DNA of 64,000 bases from a virus. A model generated the notes under the pieces. It was not told the origin of the DNA. It searched no databases and saw nothing but the letters and a program-made list of their open reading frames with translations. The stretch spans positions 21,050-85,049 of the IMG/VR virus record IMGVR_UViG_3300049432_000151; one strand, 5' to 3'. Shown here piece by piece: positions 42,059 through 50,115 of this stretch (positions within the stretch are counted from its first letter, which is position 1; each line of letters starts with the position of its first letter). Position numbers and translations under genes: made by a program.

Positions 42059-42487
42059 ATGATGAAGCGTGCCGTGCTCGCCGCCCTTGTGGCGGCGTTT
42101 TCATTTCAGTGCGCGTCGCGGCCACGGCCGAGTCCGACGCCAAGGAACCCGATCGCCGCTTGCGTCGTGTCCTGTCCGGACGGATTCAGTTTTCGTCGGC
42201 AGCATCTCTGCCGCGCTGGCCGTCGGCACTTCGAGGAAGGCCGCGCCATCGGAGAAAACGTAACTCGCGGCGCCGACGGCGGGATCCTCTCCGCTTTCTG
42301 GATTTTCTGCATCGGCCAGTGGAAGCCGGACGGCACCTGCACCGAGACAGCTGACTACCCGAAAGAAGACGTCGAACTGCAGTCGTGCAGCTCGCTGATC
42401 CACTCCATCGACAGCAGCCGCGAGCCGTCTGAGCGCGGGCGCCGTGAAGGCGAACCGCTGCCGTGGAACCTGCCTGCGAACCCTTAG
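42059..42487 (+). CDS. Cys-rich exported or lipoprotein-like 142-aa protein
   Basis: The basic, hydrophobic N-terminus (MMKRAVLAALVAAFSFQC) could be a lipoprotein signal, though the lipobox is poor. The mature part has eight cysteines in all, including ACVVSCP and QSCSS, so it probably forms disulphides outside the cytoplasm. A double ATG starts the gene. Position after the lysis genes would suit an outer spanin or a superinfection-exclusion protein; neither is shown by sequence. Confidence 0.5.
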   Translation: MMKRAVLAALVAAFSFQCASRPRPSPTPRNPIAACVVSCPDGFSFRRQHLCRAGRRHFEEGRAIGENVTRGADGGILSAFWIFCIGQWKPDGTCTETADYPKEDVELQSCSSLIHSIDSSREPSERGRREGEPLPWNLPANP

Positions 42488-42519
42488 CCCTTAACCCACA
42501 ACCCGAAAGGAATCACCTC

Positions 42520-43137
42520 ATGCGCTTCATCAGCGGTCAGCTCCGCATCACCATCGGTATGCTCATTCTCCTCGTGTCGCTGCCCGCGGTCGCCGGCGAC
42601 GTCGTCCTGCCGTTCTACAACGCTGACGGCTTCACGTCCGCGGTCGTGTACTCGAATCGCACCGCTTCGGACATTGCTCTCCCGTCCGACAGTCGGGTCA
42701 GCCCTTCGGTCGCTGAGATCGTGAAGGCTCAGGCGGCGATCCGAAAGACCGTCACGCTTCCCAGCTTCGGCGTGCTCTCCGTCCCAGCGCCGGCGGGTTT
42801 GACGGTGTACGCGGAACTGACGTCTCCGTTCGGTGCGGTCATTCGCATCAAGCCGCTCCAGGCCGTTGCGAGTGCAAACCTCTACGAGCTGCTCACGAGC
42901 GACGGCTACAACTCGGCCATCTTCATCGGAGCTCTCTCGCCGACCGTCGCTCGCATCGTGAACGGCACCGAGGCGTCCATCCCTGCCGGCGGCGCCGTCA
43001 TTCTCCCGGCGTCAGCCGAGACGGTCGCCGTGGAGAACAAGCTCGCCTTCGGAACCCAAGGCGCCGCTCCGATCTACGTCTTCGCCTATGTGAACCATCA
43101 CAGCACAGGATCCCTCTTCGCTATCCAGCCCGAATGA
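42520..43137 (+). CDS. Exported beta-rich protein
   Basis: A 205-aa protein from ATG 42520 (AAAGGAATC upstream). Signal peptide: residues 1-25 with hydrophobic ITIGMLILLVSLPAVA. The mature domain alternates short strands with an evenly spaced hydrophobic pattern (SVPAPAGLTVYAELTSPFGAVIRIKPL), resembling immunoglobulin-like or DUF-type secreted beta domains. No cysteines, no active-site motif. Part of the cluster of exported genes at the right end of the phage block. Confidence 0.6.
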   Translation: MRFISGQLRITIGMLILLVSLPAVAGDVVLPFYNADGFTSAVVYSNRTASDIALPSDSRVSPSVAEIVKAQAAIRKTVTLPSFGVLSVPAPAGLTVYAELTSPFGAVIRIKPLQAVASANLYELLTSDGYNSAIFIGALSPTVARIVNGTEASIPAGGAVILPASAETVAVENKLAFGTQGAAPIYVFAYVNHHSTGSLFAIQPE

Positions 43138-43322
43138 AATCCGCCGAGCGAGAGCTCGAGGTCCTTGCGACCTTCGTCCACGGTTCCCTCGCTGCGCTTC
43201 ATGTGTTGGGTGTGGTGTTTAACGCGCGACGCGGGAACCGTGGCGAAGCTGCCGTGCACCTGGCCGCCGCAGCGTTCGATGTATGGGCAATGCAGAGGCA
43301 CTCAAGGAGGTCGCATGCGTGA
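43134..43322 (+). CDS. Small 62-aa hydrophobic protein
   Basis: Starts within the previous stop (ATGA). Two short hydrophobic helices (LATFVHGSLAALHVLGVVF and AAVHLAAAAFDVWAM), a shape seen in small phage membrane proteins or holin/antiholin factors. Downstream is a DUF1353-like gene that starts 7 bases before its stop codon. Function unknown. Confidence 0.55.
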   Translation: MKSAERELEVLATFVHGSLAALHVLGVVFNARRGNRGEAAVHLAAAAFDVWAMQRHSRRSHA

Positions 43323-43779
43323 GCCGCACTTCGACTGCGCCGAGTGTCTTCTCCCGGTCCTGAAGAGGATCGGCACGAATAGGTTCGTCATCAGGGAACA
43401 TTCGATCGTCTTCACCGGCTCTGACGGCATTCGTCGCGAGGCGCCTATCGGCATGTTCACCGACGGCGGCTCGATCATGTGGCTCATCGAGCCGATCGCG
43501 GGCGATCCCATCGACTCGCCCGCTCTGCCCGGGTTCCTGGTGCACGACGCTGATTATCAAAGTGCACCGGCCTCAGATGCATCGTTCTGGCGCGCGAACC
43601 AGTCGCCGCTTCGGCGCGCAGCCGACGGTCGACTGAAAGAGGCGTGCGCCGTTCTTAACCTCGCTTGGTGGAGACGCCAAGCGATCTACCACGGAGTCCG
43701 TATCGGCGGATGGCGTGCATGGATGCTTCACGCGCGCGACAAAGTCGGTCAGAGTCGCGGCGAGGCCGCTGAACTTTGA
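43315..43779 (+). CDS. DUF1353-family phage protein
   Basis: A 154-aa protein. Signature of DUF1353: an early DGGSI segment (MFTDGGSIMWLIEP), then PALPGFLVHDADYQ, a RRAADG.LKEA helix and a closing YHGVRIGGW. Members are common at the 3' end of tailed-phage late operons; the activity is not established. ATG 43315 is chosen because an AAGGAGG ribosome-binding site lies close upstream. It is the last clearly phage gene of the rightward block. Confidence 0.8.
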   Translation: MREPHFDCAECLLPVLKRIGTNRFVIREHSIVFTGSDGIRREAPIGMFTDGGSIMWLIEPIAGDPIDSPALPGFLVHDADYQSAPASDASFWRANQSPLRRAADGRLKEACAVLNLAWWRRQAIYHGVRIGGWRAWMLHARDKVGQSRGEAAEL

Positions 43780-43811
43780 AGTTGACAGTACGCGGCAGCC
43801 ACTCGTCTGCA

Positions 43812-44327
43812 CTACGCCTCAAGGCCGGCGTACCACGCAACTATGGTGTTCGCGTTGTTTCTGAACGCCCGGTCATCGGTCAGCCGTATCGCATCGCCCG
43901 TTTTCGTGTAGTTCGACGAGCTGCAATGAATTATGTTCACGACACCGCCGGCCACGTCATGCACGATCCCAACGTGACCGATGTATTTCTTCGGCGCTTT
44001 CCCAGGCGCGACGATCTTCCCTGCCGGGAAAACGAGGAGCCCGCCGGGAACGGCACTTTGAAGGCGCGAGAAGAATCCGACCTCCTGCCTCGCGTCATGA
44101 ACGATCGCGTCGGTATTGATCCATCCCCCGTTGAATACGCGGTAAAGCGGATGCTCCGTCTTTCTGCTGATTCCCAACGCCCAGCACACGAAACCACTGC
44201 AGTCACACCTGCCTTGCACGTTCATGGGCAGTGAATGCTCGGGGAACATACCGCCAGCGCCGAGCTCGTACACCGCGCCCTGACCTATCGCGCTGCTCGC
44301 GCGCGCCAATAACGTTGCGACGTCCAT
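43812..44327 (-). CDS. NlpC/P60-type cell-wall peptidase
   Basis: A 171-aa protein from ATG 44327, chosen for its AGGAGGAGAC ribosome-binding site. Catalytic Cys in RCDCSGFVCWALG (near 44-47), His in IGHVGIVHD (near 118), with a following SSSN segment. This is the NlpC/P60/CHAP-like papain fold. No signal peptide. The start is 12 bases after the stop of the secreted 539-aa gene, so the two form an operon (promoter motif C). It is expected to cut peptidoglycan cross-peptides. It may act as a phage-type endolysin or as a secreted effector exported by another route. Confidence 0.75.
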   Translation of the reverse strand: MDVATLLARASSAIGQGAVYELGAGGMFPEHSLPMNVQGRCDCSGFVCWALGISRKTEHPLYRVFNGGWINTDAIVHDARQEVGFFSRLQSAVPGGLLVFPAGKIVAPGKAPKKYIGHVGIVHDVAGGVVNIIHCSSSNYTKTGDAIRLTDDRAFRNNANTIVAWYAGLEA

Positions 44328-44338
44328 CGTGTCTCCTC

Positions 44339-45958
44339 CTACTGCTCGGCAGCGGTCGTTGGCGACGCGGTACTGCCGGTGTTTCGATTCTGGATGTCCG
44401 CGAACCCGAAACCGACGTAGTAGTAAAAACGGTCGCCGGGTACGTTCAGGTTCCATCCGGCGCCGACATGCAAGCGATCACGGAACAGCCCGAATACCGG
44501 ACCAGCACCGACCTCAAGATTCTGAGTCGTGTCAAAGTCTAGGTATGAGACGTTGATTCCGGCGGAGAGGCCGTTAAACACGACCCATCGCGTTTCGGAT
44601 CGTCGCGCGCGGTGCGAGAAGAGGAGTGAGATACCGGCCGCGCCCTTGAAGTTGGAGGTCTGTGTGTTAGCCGCCGGCTCGCTGCTTCGCTTAACTAACA
44701 TGAAGGACGGTGAGACATTTGTCGCAAATCCGAAGTCGCGGATGTAGAGCGGCGGCAACGGTACAGTCCGATATGTCGTGGCGTTCTCGCTCGGATACAC
44801 GCGAAGGTTGATGTACAGCGTGTCGCCGACTTTCGCGTCCTGCGTCCGAAGATTAATGTAGCCGTTGGGTACCTCGCTCGACAGCGTCGCAGCGGTGCGG
44901 AGATCCTGTTCACGGGGCGGGAACAGTTTCGCAAGCGCAGCGATTGTTTCCACGATGCTGGCACGCACACGTGCCTCACTTTCAACCCCTGCGCGAATCT
45001 GCTCGTCAAGTTCTGTCAGTGCGCGGTTTCGGCTCTCGGCCTCGGTCGCAGCGTTTGATGTAACTTGTTCGCGCGCGGCTCGTGCGGTTCTTGCAGCTTG
45101 CAGAGCGGTCTGCGCGTCAGCGATCTCCTGCGGCGTTCCGTTAGCAGCGGTGACAGTCTGCAACCGCGCCGCAGCAATGTCCTCCACCGTTAACGCCTGT
45201 TCCAACGCGGTACGTGCGGCTTGCAATGACGCTGTCGCCTGCTGCGACGACGTAAGCAACTGAGGTCGGCGTGGCTCGAGACTCTCGATACTCGTGCGCG
45301 CAGCACGAATCGCGATTAGGTCTGACGCTAAGTCTTCGCGCCTAGCAGTGAGATCGCTGATACTTGTCTGCAGAATGTCGCTTGTTGCCTCTGAGACTGC
45401 GTCGTTCGCGGTGCTCGCTGTAAGACTGTCGAGGACATCCTGTGCGCGGCTTATCAGGACGCTACCGACAGCTCCTCGCGCGGAGCCGACGCGCCGCATG
45501 AACGTGCGGAGTTCTGGAAGTGAAATGCTGCGGAGTCCGACGCGCACTGCATCAGTCGGTTTGCCAACCTCCGTGTAGTTCTGTACCTCTACCGCACGAG
45601 ACCCGATCCGCGCCTCAAATGAGATTTTTTTACGCGCGTAGTCCGGATCGGCATCGAGCGCCGACGCGTCGACGCAGAGTATGAGAAGGCTGTCGGCATC
45701 AACGTGCAACCTGCCGGGCTTCTCCCAAGCATCAACGGAGATATTTTCCGTCCCGTCGTACTCGGCGACGGTGAGGAAGGGCAGTGTAGGGAGCGGCTTA
45801 ACCGTTTGGCAGTCTACGCTGTTCCTAGCGCTGGAGGTGGTGCGAGTGGCGGTGGCCTCTGTCTTTGCTGCGGTGGCGCGATTTGTCGATGTGGCGGGAC
45901 GGTCCTGCGCCGAAGCGCAGATTGACGTGGCGAGGGCGAGCAGCAGCGCGAAGCGCAT
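44339..45958 (-). CDS. Secreted coiled-coil protein with C-terminal beta-barrel-like part
   Basis: A 539-aa protein. Signal peptide 1-17 (LLLALATSICASA). A Thr/Ala-rich linker and a beta domain (about 55-150) precede a long Ala/Glu/Arg-rich coiled coil (about 185-340). The last ~170 residues alternate strands ending in aromatic residues (YYYYVGFGF), as in outer-membrane barrels or porin-like sensors. GGAGTG ribosome-binding site 5 bases before the ATG, complementary to the CACTCC box upstream. Cotranscribed with the NlpC/P60 gene. Likely an envelope protein; function unknown. Confidence 0.7.
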   Translation of the reverse strand: MRFALLLALATSICASAQDRPATSTNRATAAKTEATATRTTSSARNSVDCQTVKPLPTLPFLTVAEYDGTENISVDAWEKPGRLHVDADSLLILCVDASALDADPDYARKKISFEARIGSRAVEVQNYTEVGKPTDAVRVGLRSISLPELRTFMRRVGSARGAVGSVLISRAQDVLDSLTASTANDAVSEATSDILQTSISDLTARREDLASDLIAIRAARTSIESLEPRRPQLLTSSQQATASLQAARTALEQALTVEDIAAARLQTVTAANGTPQEIADAQTALQAARTARAAREQVTSNAATEAESRNRALTELDEQIRAGVESEARVRASIVETIAALAKLFPPREQDLRTAATLSSEVPNGYINLRTQDAKVGDTLYINLRVYPSENATTYRTVPLPPLYIRDFGFATNVSPSFMLVKRSSEPAANTQTSNFKGAAGISLLFSHRARRSETRWVVFNGLSAGINVSYLDFDTTQNLEVGAGPVFGLFRDRLHVGAGWNLNVPGDRFYYYVGFGFADIQNRNTGSTASPTTAAEQ

Positions 45959-46001
45959 GAGACACTCCTGAAGAATCCGTATTTTTATGGAAGCTAAGTG
46001 G

Positions 46002-46030
46002 GGAGTGACGTGGCTCGCCTTTTCCCTACC
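46002..46030 (-). promoter_or_regulatory. Bipartite motif copy C (GGTAGGG-N16-CACTCC)
   Basis: On the minus strand GGTAGGG (46030-46024) and CACTCC (46007-46002) are exact, 16 bases apart, and end 44 bases before the start of the secreted 539-aa gene. The CACTCC box is perfectly complementary to the GGAGTG ribosome-binding site of that gene. The rest of 45959-46196 shows no gene. Confidence 0.65.
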
Positions 46031-46196
46031 CGCACAGCGGACACCGACTTATCCCTCCAACACGGAACACGGTGTCACGCTCGCTCGGCTCACTAGCGGC
46101 AGAATATCGCTTGCTACTTTACCGGCCGTCAGCATTCGCTACCGCGACGCCGCGGGCCGCGACCGTCCCAGCTACTTTTCGATCGAGAAAACGCGA

Positions 46197-47042
46197 TCAA
46201 AAGGCGCTGTAATCTATGAATCCCTTGTTGATCGACGCAACTTTGCGCGAGTCTCGGCGGAACACGCCGATTCCATCTCGAGACCCGTCATCGTTTGTGT
46301 TTCCTTCGATCGTCACTAGGCGGCCATTCGCGACGCCGAGAACAATTCCGGAATGGCCCTTGCCGCCACCTGTATCAATGATGAAGAGCGCGCCAGGCCG
46401 GACGAGCGTGGGATCATCGGTCGCCGCCGCGCCGGTGACGCGGGTAACGTTCGGTTCGGTGCGCGCGAGCCGCCAATGCTCTAGCACGCCGGCCGTCTTG
46501 ATATGCGGACTGCGGATGGTGAGCGCCGCAGCTGCCTGCATGTAGCAGAAGTGCGTAAAAGCTACGCACCATGCGTAACTAGCCTTTGCGGGATTCTTTC
46601 CGACGCTTCGTAGGTATTCATCGATTTCAGGCCCGCGGTTGGATCCGACAGGATCCTCCATCACACCGACCTGCGAAGCGGCGAAGACGATAACGGCTTC
46701 AGTTAACTCGGACGTTGCAACGAAATTCGATGGGACACTACTCGCTCCGAACAATGCGCCCCAAGTCAAAGATCCGACGTGACCATCCACTTTTAGCGGA
46801 CGCTTCGTCACGTCCAAATGACGAGCTTGGAACAGCCTGACAGCTCTGTCGGTCGCTACATCGAACACGCCGTTCTCAGCTATGGGGCCGCACCCGATTT
46901 GATTTAGACGGACCTGGATCTGATGTACTGCAGCGTCAGTACTGCCACGCTTTTGCAGAACGCCGGGATAGGGCGTCGCCGAAGCATCGGTGTCAGGCAT
47001 GCGAGTGGCGCTGCTTGCCGGCGGATAGCTTGGCGCGCTCAA
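46197..47042 (-). CDS. Peptidoglycan-binding / CHAP-type amidase
   Basis: A 281-aa protein. Residues ~32-100: peptidoglycan-binding domain 1 (VHQIQVRLNQIG, FDVATDRAVRLFQARHL, VDGHVGSLTW). Residues ~125-280: CHAP/TIGR02594-like amidase with catalytic Cys in SYAWCVAFTHFC (near 158), His in GKGHSGIVLG (near 231) and an Asn after EGNT. No classic signal peptide, as in phage endolysins. Starts with TTG (an ATG at 47000 is also possible). Last gene of the fulvocin-like operon, 15 bases after the Clp-N-like gene. It would cleave peptidoglycan in target or own wall. Confidence 0.75.
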   Translation of the reverse strand: MSAPSYPPASSATRMPDTDASATPYPGVLQKRGSTDAAVHQIQVRLNQIGCGPIAENGVFDVATDRAVRLFQARHLDVTKRPLKVDGHVGSLTWGALFGASSVPSNFVATSELTEAVIVFAASQVGVMEDPVGSNRGPEIDEYLRSVGKNPAKASYAWCVAFTHFCYMQAAAALTIRSPHIKTAGVLEHWRLARTEPNVTRVTGAAATDDPTLVRPGALFIIDTGGGKGHSGIVLGVANGRLVTIEGNTNDDGSRDGIGVFRRDSRKVASINKGFIDYSAF

Positions 47043-47057
47043 AGAGCGCGAACGGTC

Positions 47058-47546
47058 TCAACCTTCATCCTCCTTGTGCTTCGTCGAGATCGCACTCTCG
47101 TCGAGGCCGTGAGCCGCAAGCCGATCCGCCAATGAGCGGTCAGCACGCAAAATGTCGAGCAGCAACTCCAACGGTGGGATGCCCACGTGCCCGTGCTGCT
47201 CGATGATGCGCGTCATTATTTGTCGCATGACCGCATCTGCCGGCGGTGGCTTGTGCACCGCCAGGCATTCGTTGGATGGCACAGCGATTCCTTTGCGTTC
47301 AAACTCCTGCTCGAAGTTACGCTGGCACGCCTCGAATCGCATCGCCTGCGGGTCTTCTACACTCTCAAGCAGTTCCGCATGATTTAGTCCCGCATGGGCA
47401 CAGAATTTGACTACGGACGGAGTCCGCAGAAGTGCCGCGACCACTCGGCGGGTCGCGGTTTCGGGCTCCCCTGCAACCCCGGCCACCGCTCCCGCCCAGA
47501 AAGTAGCGAGATACGTCTCACGTCTGTGACGCCAAGCGATCTCCAT
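47058..47546 (-). CDS. Clp N-domain-like 162-aa protein
   Basis: A soluble protein with two helical repeats reminiscent of the Clp N-terminal double motif: ALLRTPSVV.......AELLESVED (about 38-65) and ELLLDILRADRSLADRLAAHGLDESA (about 127-152). No ATPase part. The gene starts 9 bases after the fulvocin-like gene and precedes the CHAP hydrolase by 15 bases, so it is internal to the operon. A chaperone, adaptor or immunity role would fit, but none is shown. Family call is from pattern memory. Confidence 0.55.
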   Translation of the reverse strand: MEIAWRHRRETYLATFWAGAVAGVAGEPETATRRVVAALLRTPSVVKFCAHAGLNHAELLESVEDPQAMRFEACQRNFEQEFERKGIAVPSNECLAVHKPPPADAVMRQIMTRIIEQHGHVGIPPLELLLDILRADRSLADRLAAHGLDESAISTKHKEDEG

Positions 47547-47555
47547 GTCAAATCT

Positions 47556-48263
47556 TTACGGGTTCGGAACGTTCTGTTTGCATTTTCCCCAGCATGCCTC
47601 GTTGCCGAAAACCCCACAATGCGAGAGGGTTGTGTTGCAGTATGAGTCCGAACACACCGATGTAGTCATCCACCCGGCACCACATTCCCAAATGCCCGAG
47701 CACGTGCACTTCGGAGTTGCGTCGCCGACATCGTTCACACCCACTTTCATCCGCTGCAACATTGCGCCCGCTGCGTTCTCAGCGGGGATCATCGGACCGT
47801 GACCCAAGCGAAGAAACGCTTCAGTGTAGATCTCCCGCGACAGAACGGCCTTAGCGTCAGTCTTGAACGCTTCGAGAGCGTTGGTTTTTGCGTCGTATCC
47901 AATCGAGCCGACCTGAAGGTCAAACCAGCCGGGACTGGCGGCCAGACTCGCTCCGCGTGCGAGAATCTCCCTCGCCTCGGGCGAGAGCGCTGGATGATCT
48001 CGAACGTACTTCTCGATGTTGTACGACCACAGGGCGCCGAGCGTGGCCGAACGTAGCCCCCATGTTTGCTCGCGCTGTAGCTCGAGCGGCAGATCGGCTA
48101 GCGCAAAGTAGAGCTGCTCCACTTCGCTCTGCGAGACTTGTTTCAGCCGTGCACACGACTGTTCGTCCGTGCCGCCACTGCCGGTGGGATCACTGCCTGG
48201 TTCCACCGCCTGTGCGGCGAGAGCCAGCAAAATAACAGCAAACGTCACAAGCATTTTCCTCAT
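47556..48263 (-). CDS. Fulvocin C-related bacteriocin precursor
   Basis: A 235-aa protein. Signal peptide (MRKMLVTFAVILLALAAQA), a helical proregion (about 35-135: LPLELQREQTW, YVRDHPALSPEAREILARG) and a C-terminal core of ~45 residues with eight cysteines, CxC-x5-C-x9-C-x4-C-x6-C-x7-C-x3-C, close in size and cysteine order to the myxobacterial peptide fulvocin C. Family knowledge: fulvocin C-related proteins are annotated as bacteriocin precursors. Its start overlaps the CxxCH gene by 4 bases, and a CHAP hydrolase lies downstream. Maturation protease unknown. Confidence 0.7.
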   Translation of the reverse strand: MRKMLVTFAVILLALAAQAVEPGSDPTGSGGTDEQSCARLKQVSQSEVEQLYFALADLPLELQREQTWGLRSATLGALWSYNIEKYVRDHPALSPEAREILARGASLAASPGWFDLQVGSIGYDAKTNALEAFKTDAKAVLSREIYTEAFLRLGHGPMIPAENAAGAMLQRMKVGVNDVGDATPKCTCSGIWECGAGWMTTSVCSDSYCNTTLSHCGVFGNEACWGKCKQNVPNP

Positions 48264-49600
48264 CGTTTTTTCTCCTCTTCGCCATTTAAGATATTTGCAT
48301 GGTCGCGAGTCGTCGCGACCAGACGCTGCACTAGAACCTCGTCGACGTACGCGCGGAGTACAGAGATGCGGTACGGAAGAAACACCGTCTCGAGAGCGGG
48401 CGATAGCCGCACCGCTTGTGCCGTTGAGTCGTCTTTTACATGCTCACCAGTCTCGAACGCGCTCGGAAAGACGTCCCGGCCACCAACTGGGCCTGGCTTC
48501 CCATGGCACCCGACGCAGTTCTGTGTCTCCGACCGGTCGATAATCTCTTCCGGAGTGAGGGCGCTGCCAATTCGGAGCAGCTCGGCGGCAATGTCGTCTC
48601 GAAACTGCTGCCCCGCCTCCGTCCGCATCGATCGTCGAAAAGGCAAGCGGTAGTTGAAACCCGCTTGCACACCGCTAATGTCCGTAATTGCATAGGAGAG
48701 ATCGGTACTCATCGAATATCGGTTCACACCCGAACGGGCGAGCGACTGCACCTGCCGAAGAAAATCGCGCCGAAAAGCTGCGCCGCGCTCACCCGCTACG
48801 TTCGTGTCGAAGAGGTTTCCGTCAGGCGTGTTGTGAAGCGGAACGCGGGTCAGGCGGGCAGCGCACGGATGGAAGGCGGAACAATCTCGCCTTATCGCGA
48901 ACTCGGCGAAGTTCGGCCGCCCATCTCCGACTTCGCTGGTACGGACGCGTCCGTACTGCTCGAAAGTCGCGCGGCTGAGCACAGGCGGAAGTTGTTCGAT
49001 ACCGTCGAAGAAGAACGCCGATAGCTTTGCGGCGCGCTCTTGGTCGGAACGCAGATTCGCCAGCTCCCACCAGAACGCAGCGATTGGTGCACAGCCAAGC
49101 TTTCCGAGCGCCGGACTCGGATTGGCGACGACTGTCTCGAAGGCGACATGTAGCCGACGTCGCTGACCATTGCGGTGCGAAAAGATTACCCTGTACTCGC
49201 CACAGTTCGAGTAGTCATCCGGGGCGAGATCGAATCGGTTGATTACGGCGATCGGCCTGACGTTCGCCCATCCGATCGAGGCCGCCGGCAGCCATCTGAC
49301 GTTCCCCCGCATCGCGACAAATCCCGCGAGCGGTACGACCGCTTGTCGCTGCTCGAACGTTGTTCGTGTCGTATTGAAGACGTCGAGCCACGCGTCTGCC
49401 GAACTTGAGCTGACCGCAGTCACTACTTTCTCAAACGAAAAAGGCGATAACGAGTGGCCGTCCGTGATAACGAAGGCTCGGCCGGCCACCACTTTACTCG
49501 TCGATTCGAGGGAGTCATAAGGGTCGCTTCCGGCGACGTGCGCCGCGATACAGAGCACAGCGATGATCTTGGCGCTGGCGAGAAGATAGCGCTCCACCAT
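48260..49600 (-). CDS. Exported haem c-binding (CxxCH) protein, first gene of fulvocin-like operon
   Basis: A 446-aa protein from ATG 49600 (the frame stays open further upstream but that part lacks coding character). Signal-like N-terminus (IIAVLCIAAHVAG). One CVGCH haem c motif near residue 362, in the C-terminal third, and two other cysteine pairs (YSNCGEY..., CAPIAAF). The rest resembles the large periplasmic proteins with a lone C-terminal cytochrome motif found in Acidobacteria and Myxococcota genomes. Overlaps the bacteriocin gene (ATGA). Motif D lies 40 bases upstream. It might take part in oxidative maturation of the Cys-rich peptide; this is speculative. Confidence 0.7.
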   Translation of the reverse strand: MVERYLLASAKIIAVLCIAAHVAGSDPYDSLESTSKVVAGRAFVITDGHSLSPFSFEKVVTAVSSSSADAWLDVFNTTRTTFEQRQAVVPLAGFVAMRGNVRWLPAASIGWANVRPIAVINRFDLAPDDYSNCGEYRVIFSHRNGQRRRLHVAFETVVANPSPALGKLGCAPIAAFWWELANLRSDQERAAKLSAFFFDGIEQLPPVLSRATFEQYGRVRTSEVGDGRPNFAEFAIRRDCSAFHPCAARLTRVPLHNTPDGNLFDTNVAGERGAAFRRDFLRQVQSLARSGVNRYSMSTDLSYAITDISGVQAGFNYRLPFRRSMRTEAGQQFRDDIAAELLRIGSALTPEEIIDRSETQNCVGCHGKPGPVGGRDVFPSAFETGEHVKDDSTAQAVRLSPALETVFLPYRISVLRAYVDEVLVQRLVATTRDHANILNGEEEKKR

Positions 49601-49640
49601 CACGCGACACGTGGACCACTTTTTTTGCACGATTAACAGA

Positions 49641-49669
49641 GGAGTGATGGACGGACGGCTTTCCCTACC
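49641..49669 (-). promoter_or_regulatory. Bipartite motif copy D (GGTAGGG-N16-CACTCC)
   Basis: Exact GGTAGGG (49669-49663) and CACTCC (49646-49641) on the minus strand, 16 bases apart, ending 41 bases before the start of the fulvocin-like operon. Confidence 0.65.
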
Positions 49670-50005
49670 ACGCTCGCCAAAACATTTCGGCGAGCCCCGC
49701 GGCCACACCGCATTCACCGCACGCGGCGGCTTAAGGCGTGCCGCACCACTGCGAGTCCGATACTCGACGTCCGATAGGGGGTCAGTCGCACCGAGCATCT
49801 GGTCTTCCGCGACTTCGGATGCTCTTTCCAGATGGGGAGGAACGGAATCATCCGGCTCCGCGGCAGATCGCGGCATGTCCAGCAGCTGAAACGCACTCGA
49901 GGCGCGCGTTGCTCCTGCGCGCGCGTCTCGAACTTCGGGGCGGCGCGGCAACCCACCTTCGACGGCGATCTGACCGTCAACCGCGAGCCGATTTTCGAAT
50001 CACGA
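49670..50005. other. 336-base divergent intergenic region, no supported gene
   Basis: Lies between motif D (leftward operon) and motif E (rightward SGNH gene). The minus strand is open in frame with the cytochrome-like gene, but without a ribosome-binding site or recognisable protein. I see nothing else convincing. It serves as the divergent control region. Confidence 0.5.
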
Positions 50006-50034
50006 GGTAGGGAAACGTGCTCCGGCATCACTCC
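50006..50034 (+). promoter_or_regulatory. Bipartite motif copy E (GGTAGGG-N16-CACTCC)
   Basis: Exact GGTAGGG (50006-50012) and CACTCC (50029-50034) on the plus strand, 16 bases apart, upstream of the SGNH hydrolase gene. It is the divergent partner of copy D. Confidence 0.65.
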
Positions 50035-50115
50035 ATGGGAAAGCTCAAACAGCACGAAGGTGGGAGAACGCTCGCAGTGCGGGTGTATTCACTTCGGTGG
50101 GTGTTTACGGGAGAG

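Noticed and set aside
49601-49951. Upstream extension of the CxxCH protein by 117 codons
   Set aside because: It would run through motif D, lacks coding character, and the ATG at 49600 begins a signal peptide.
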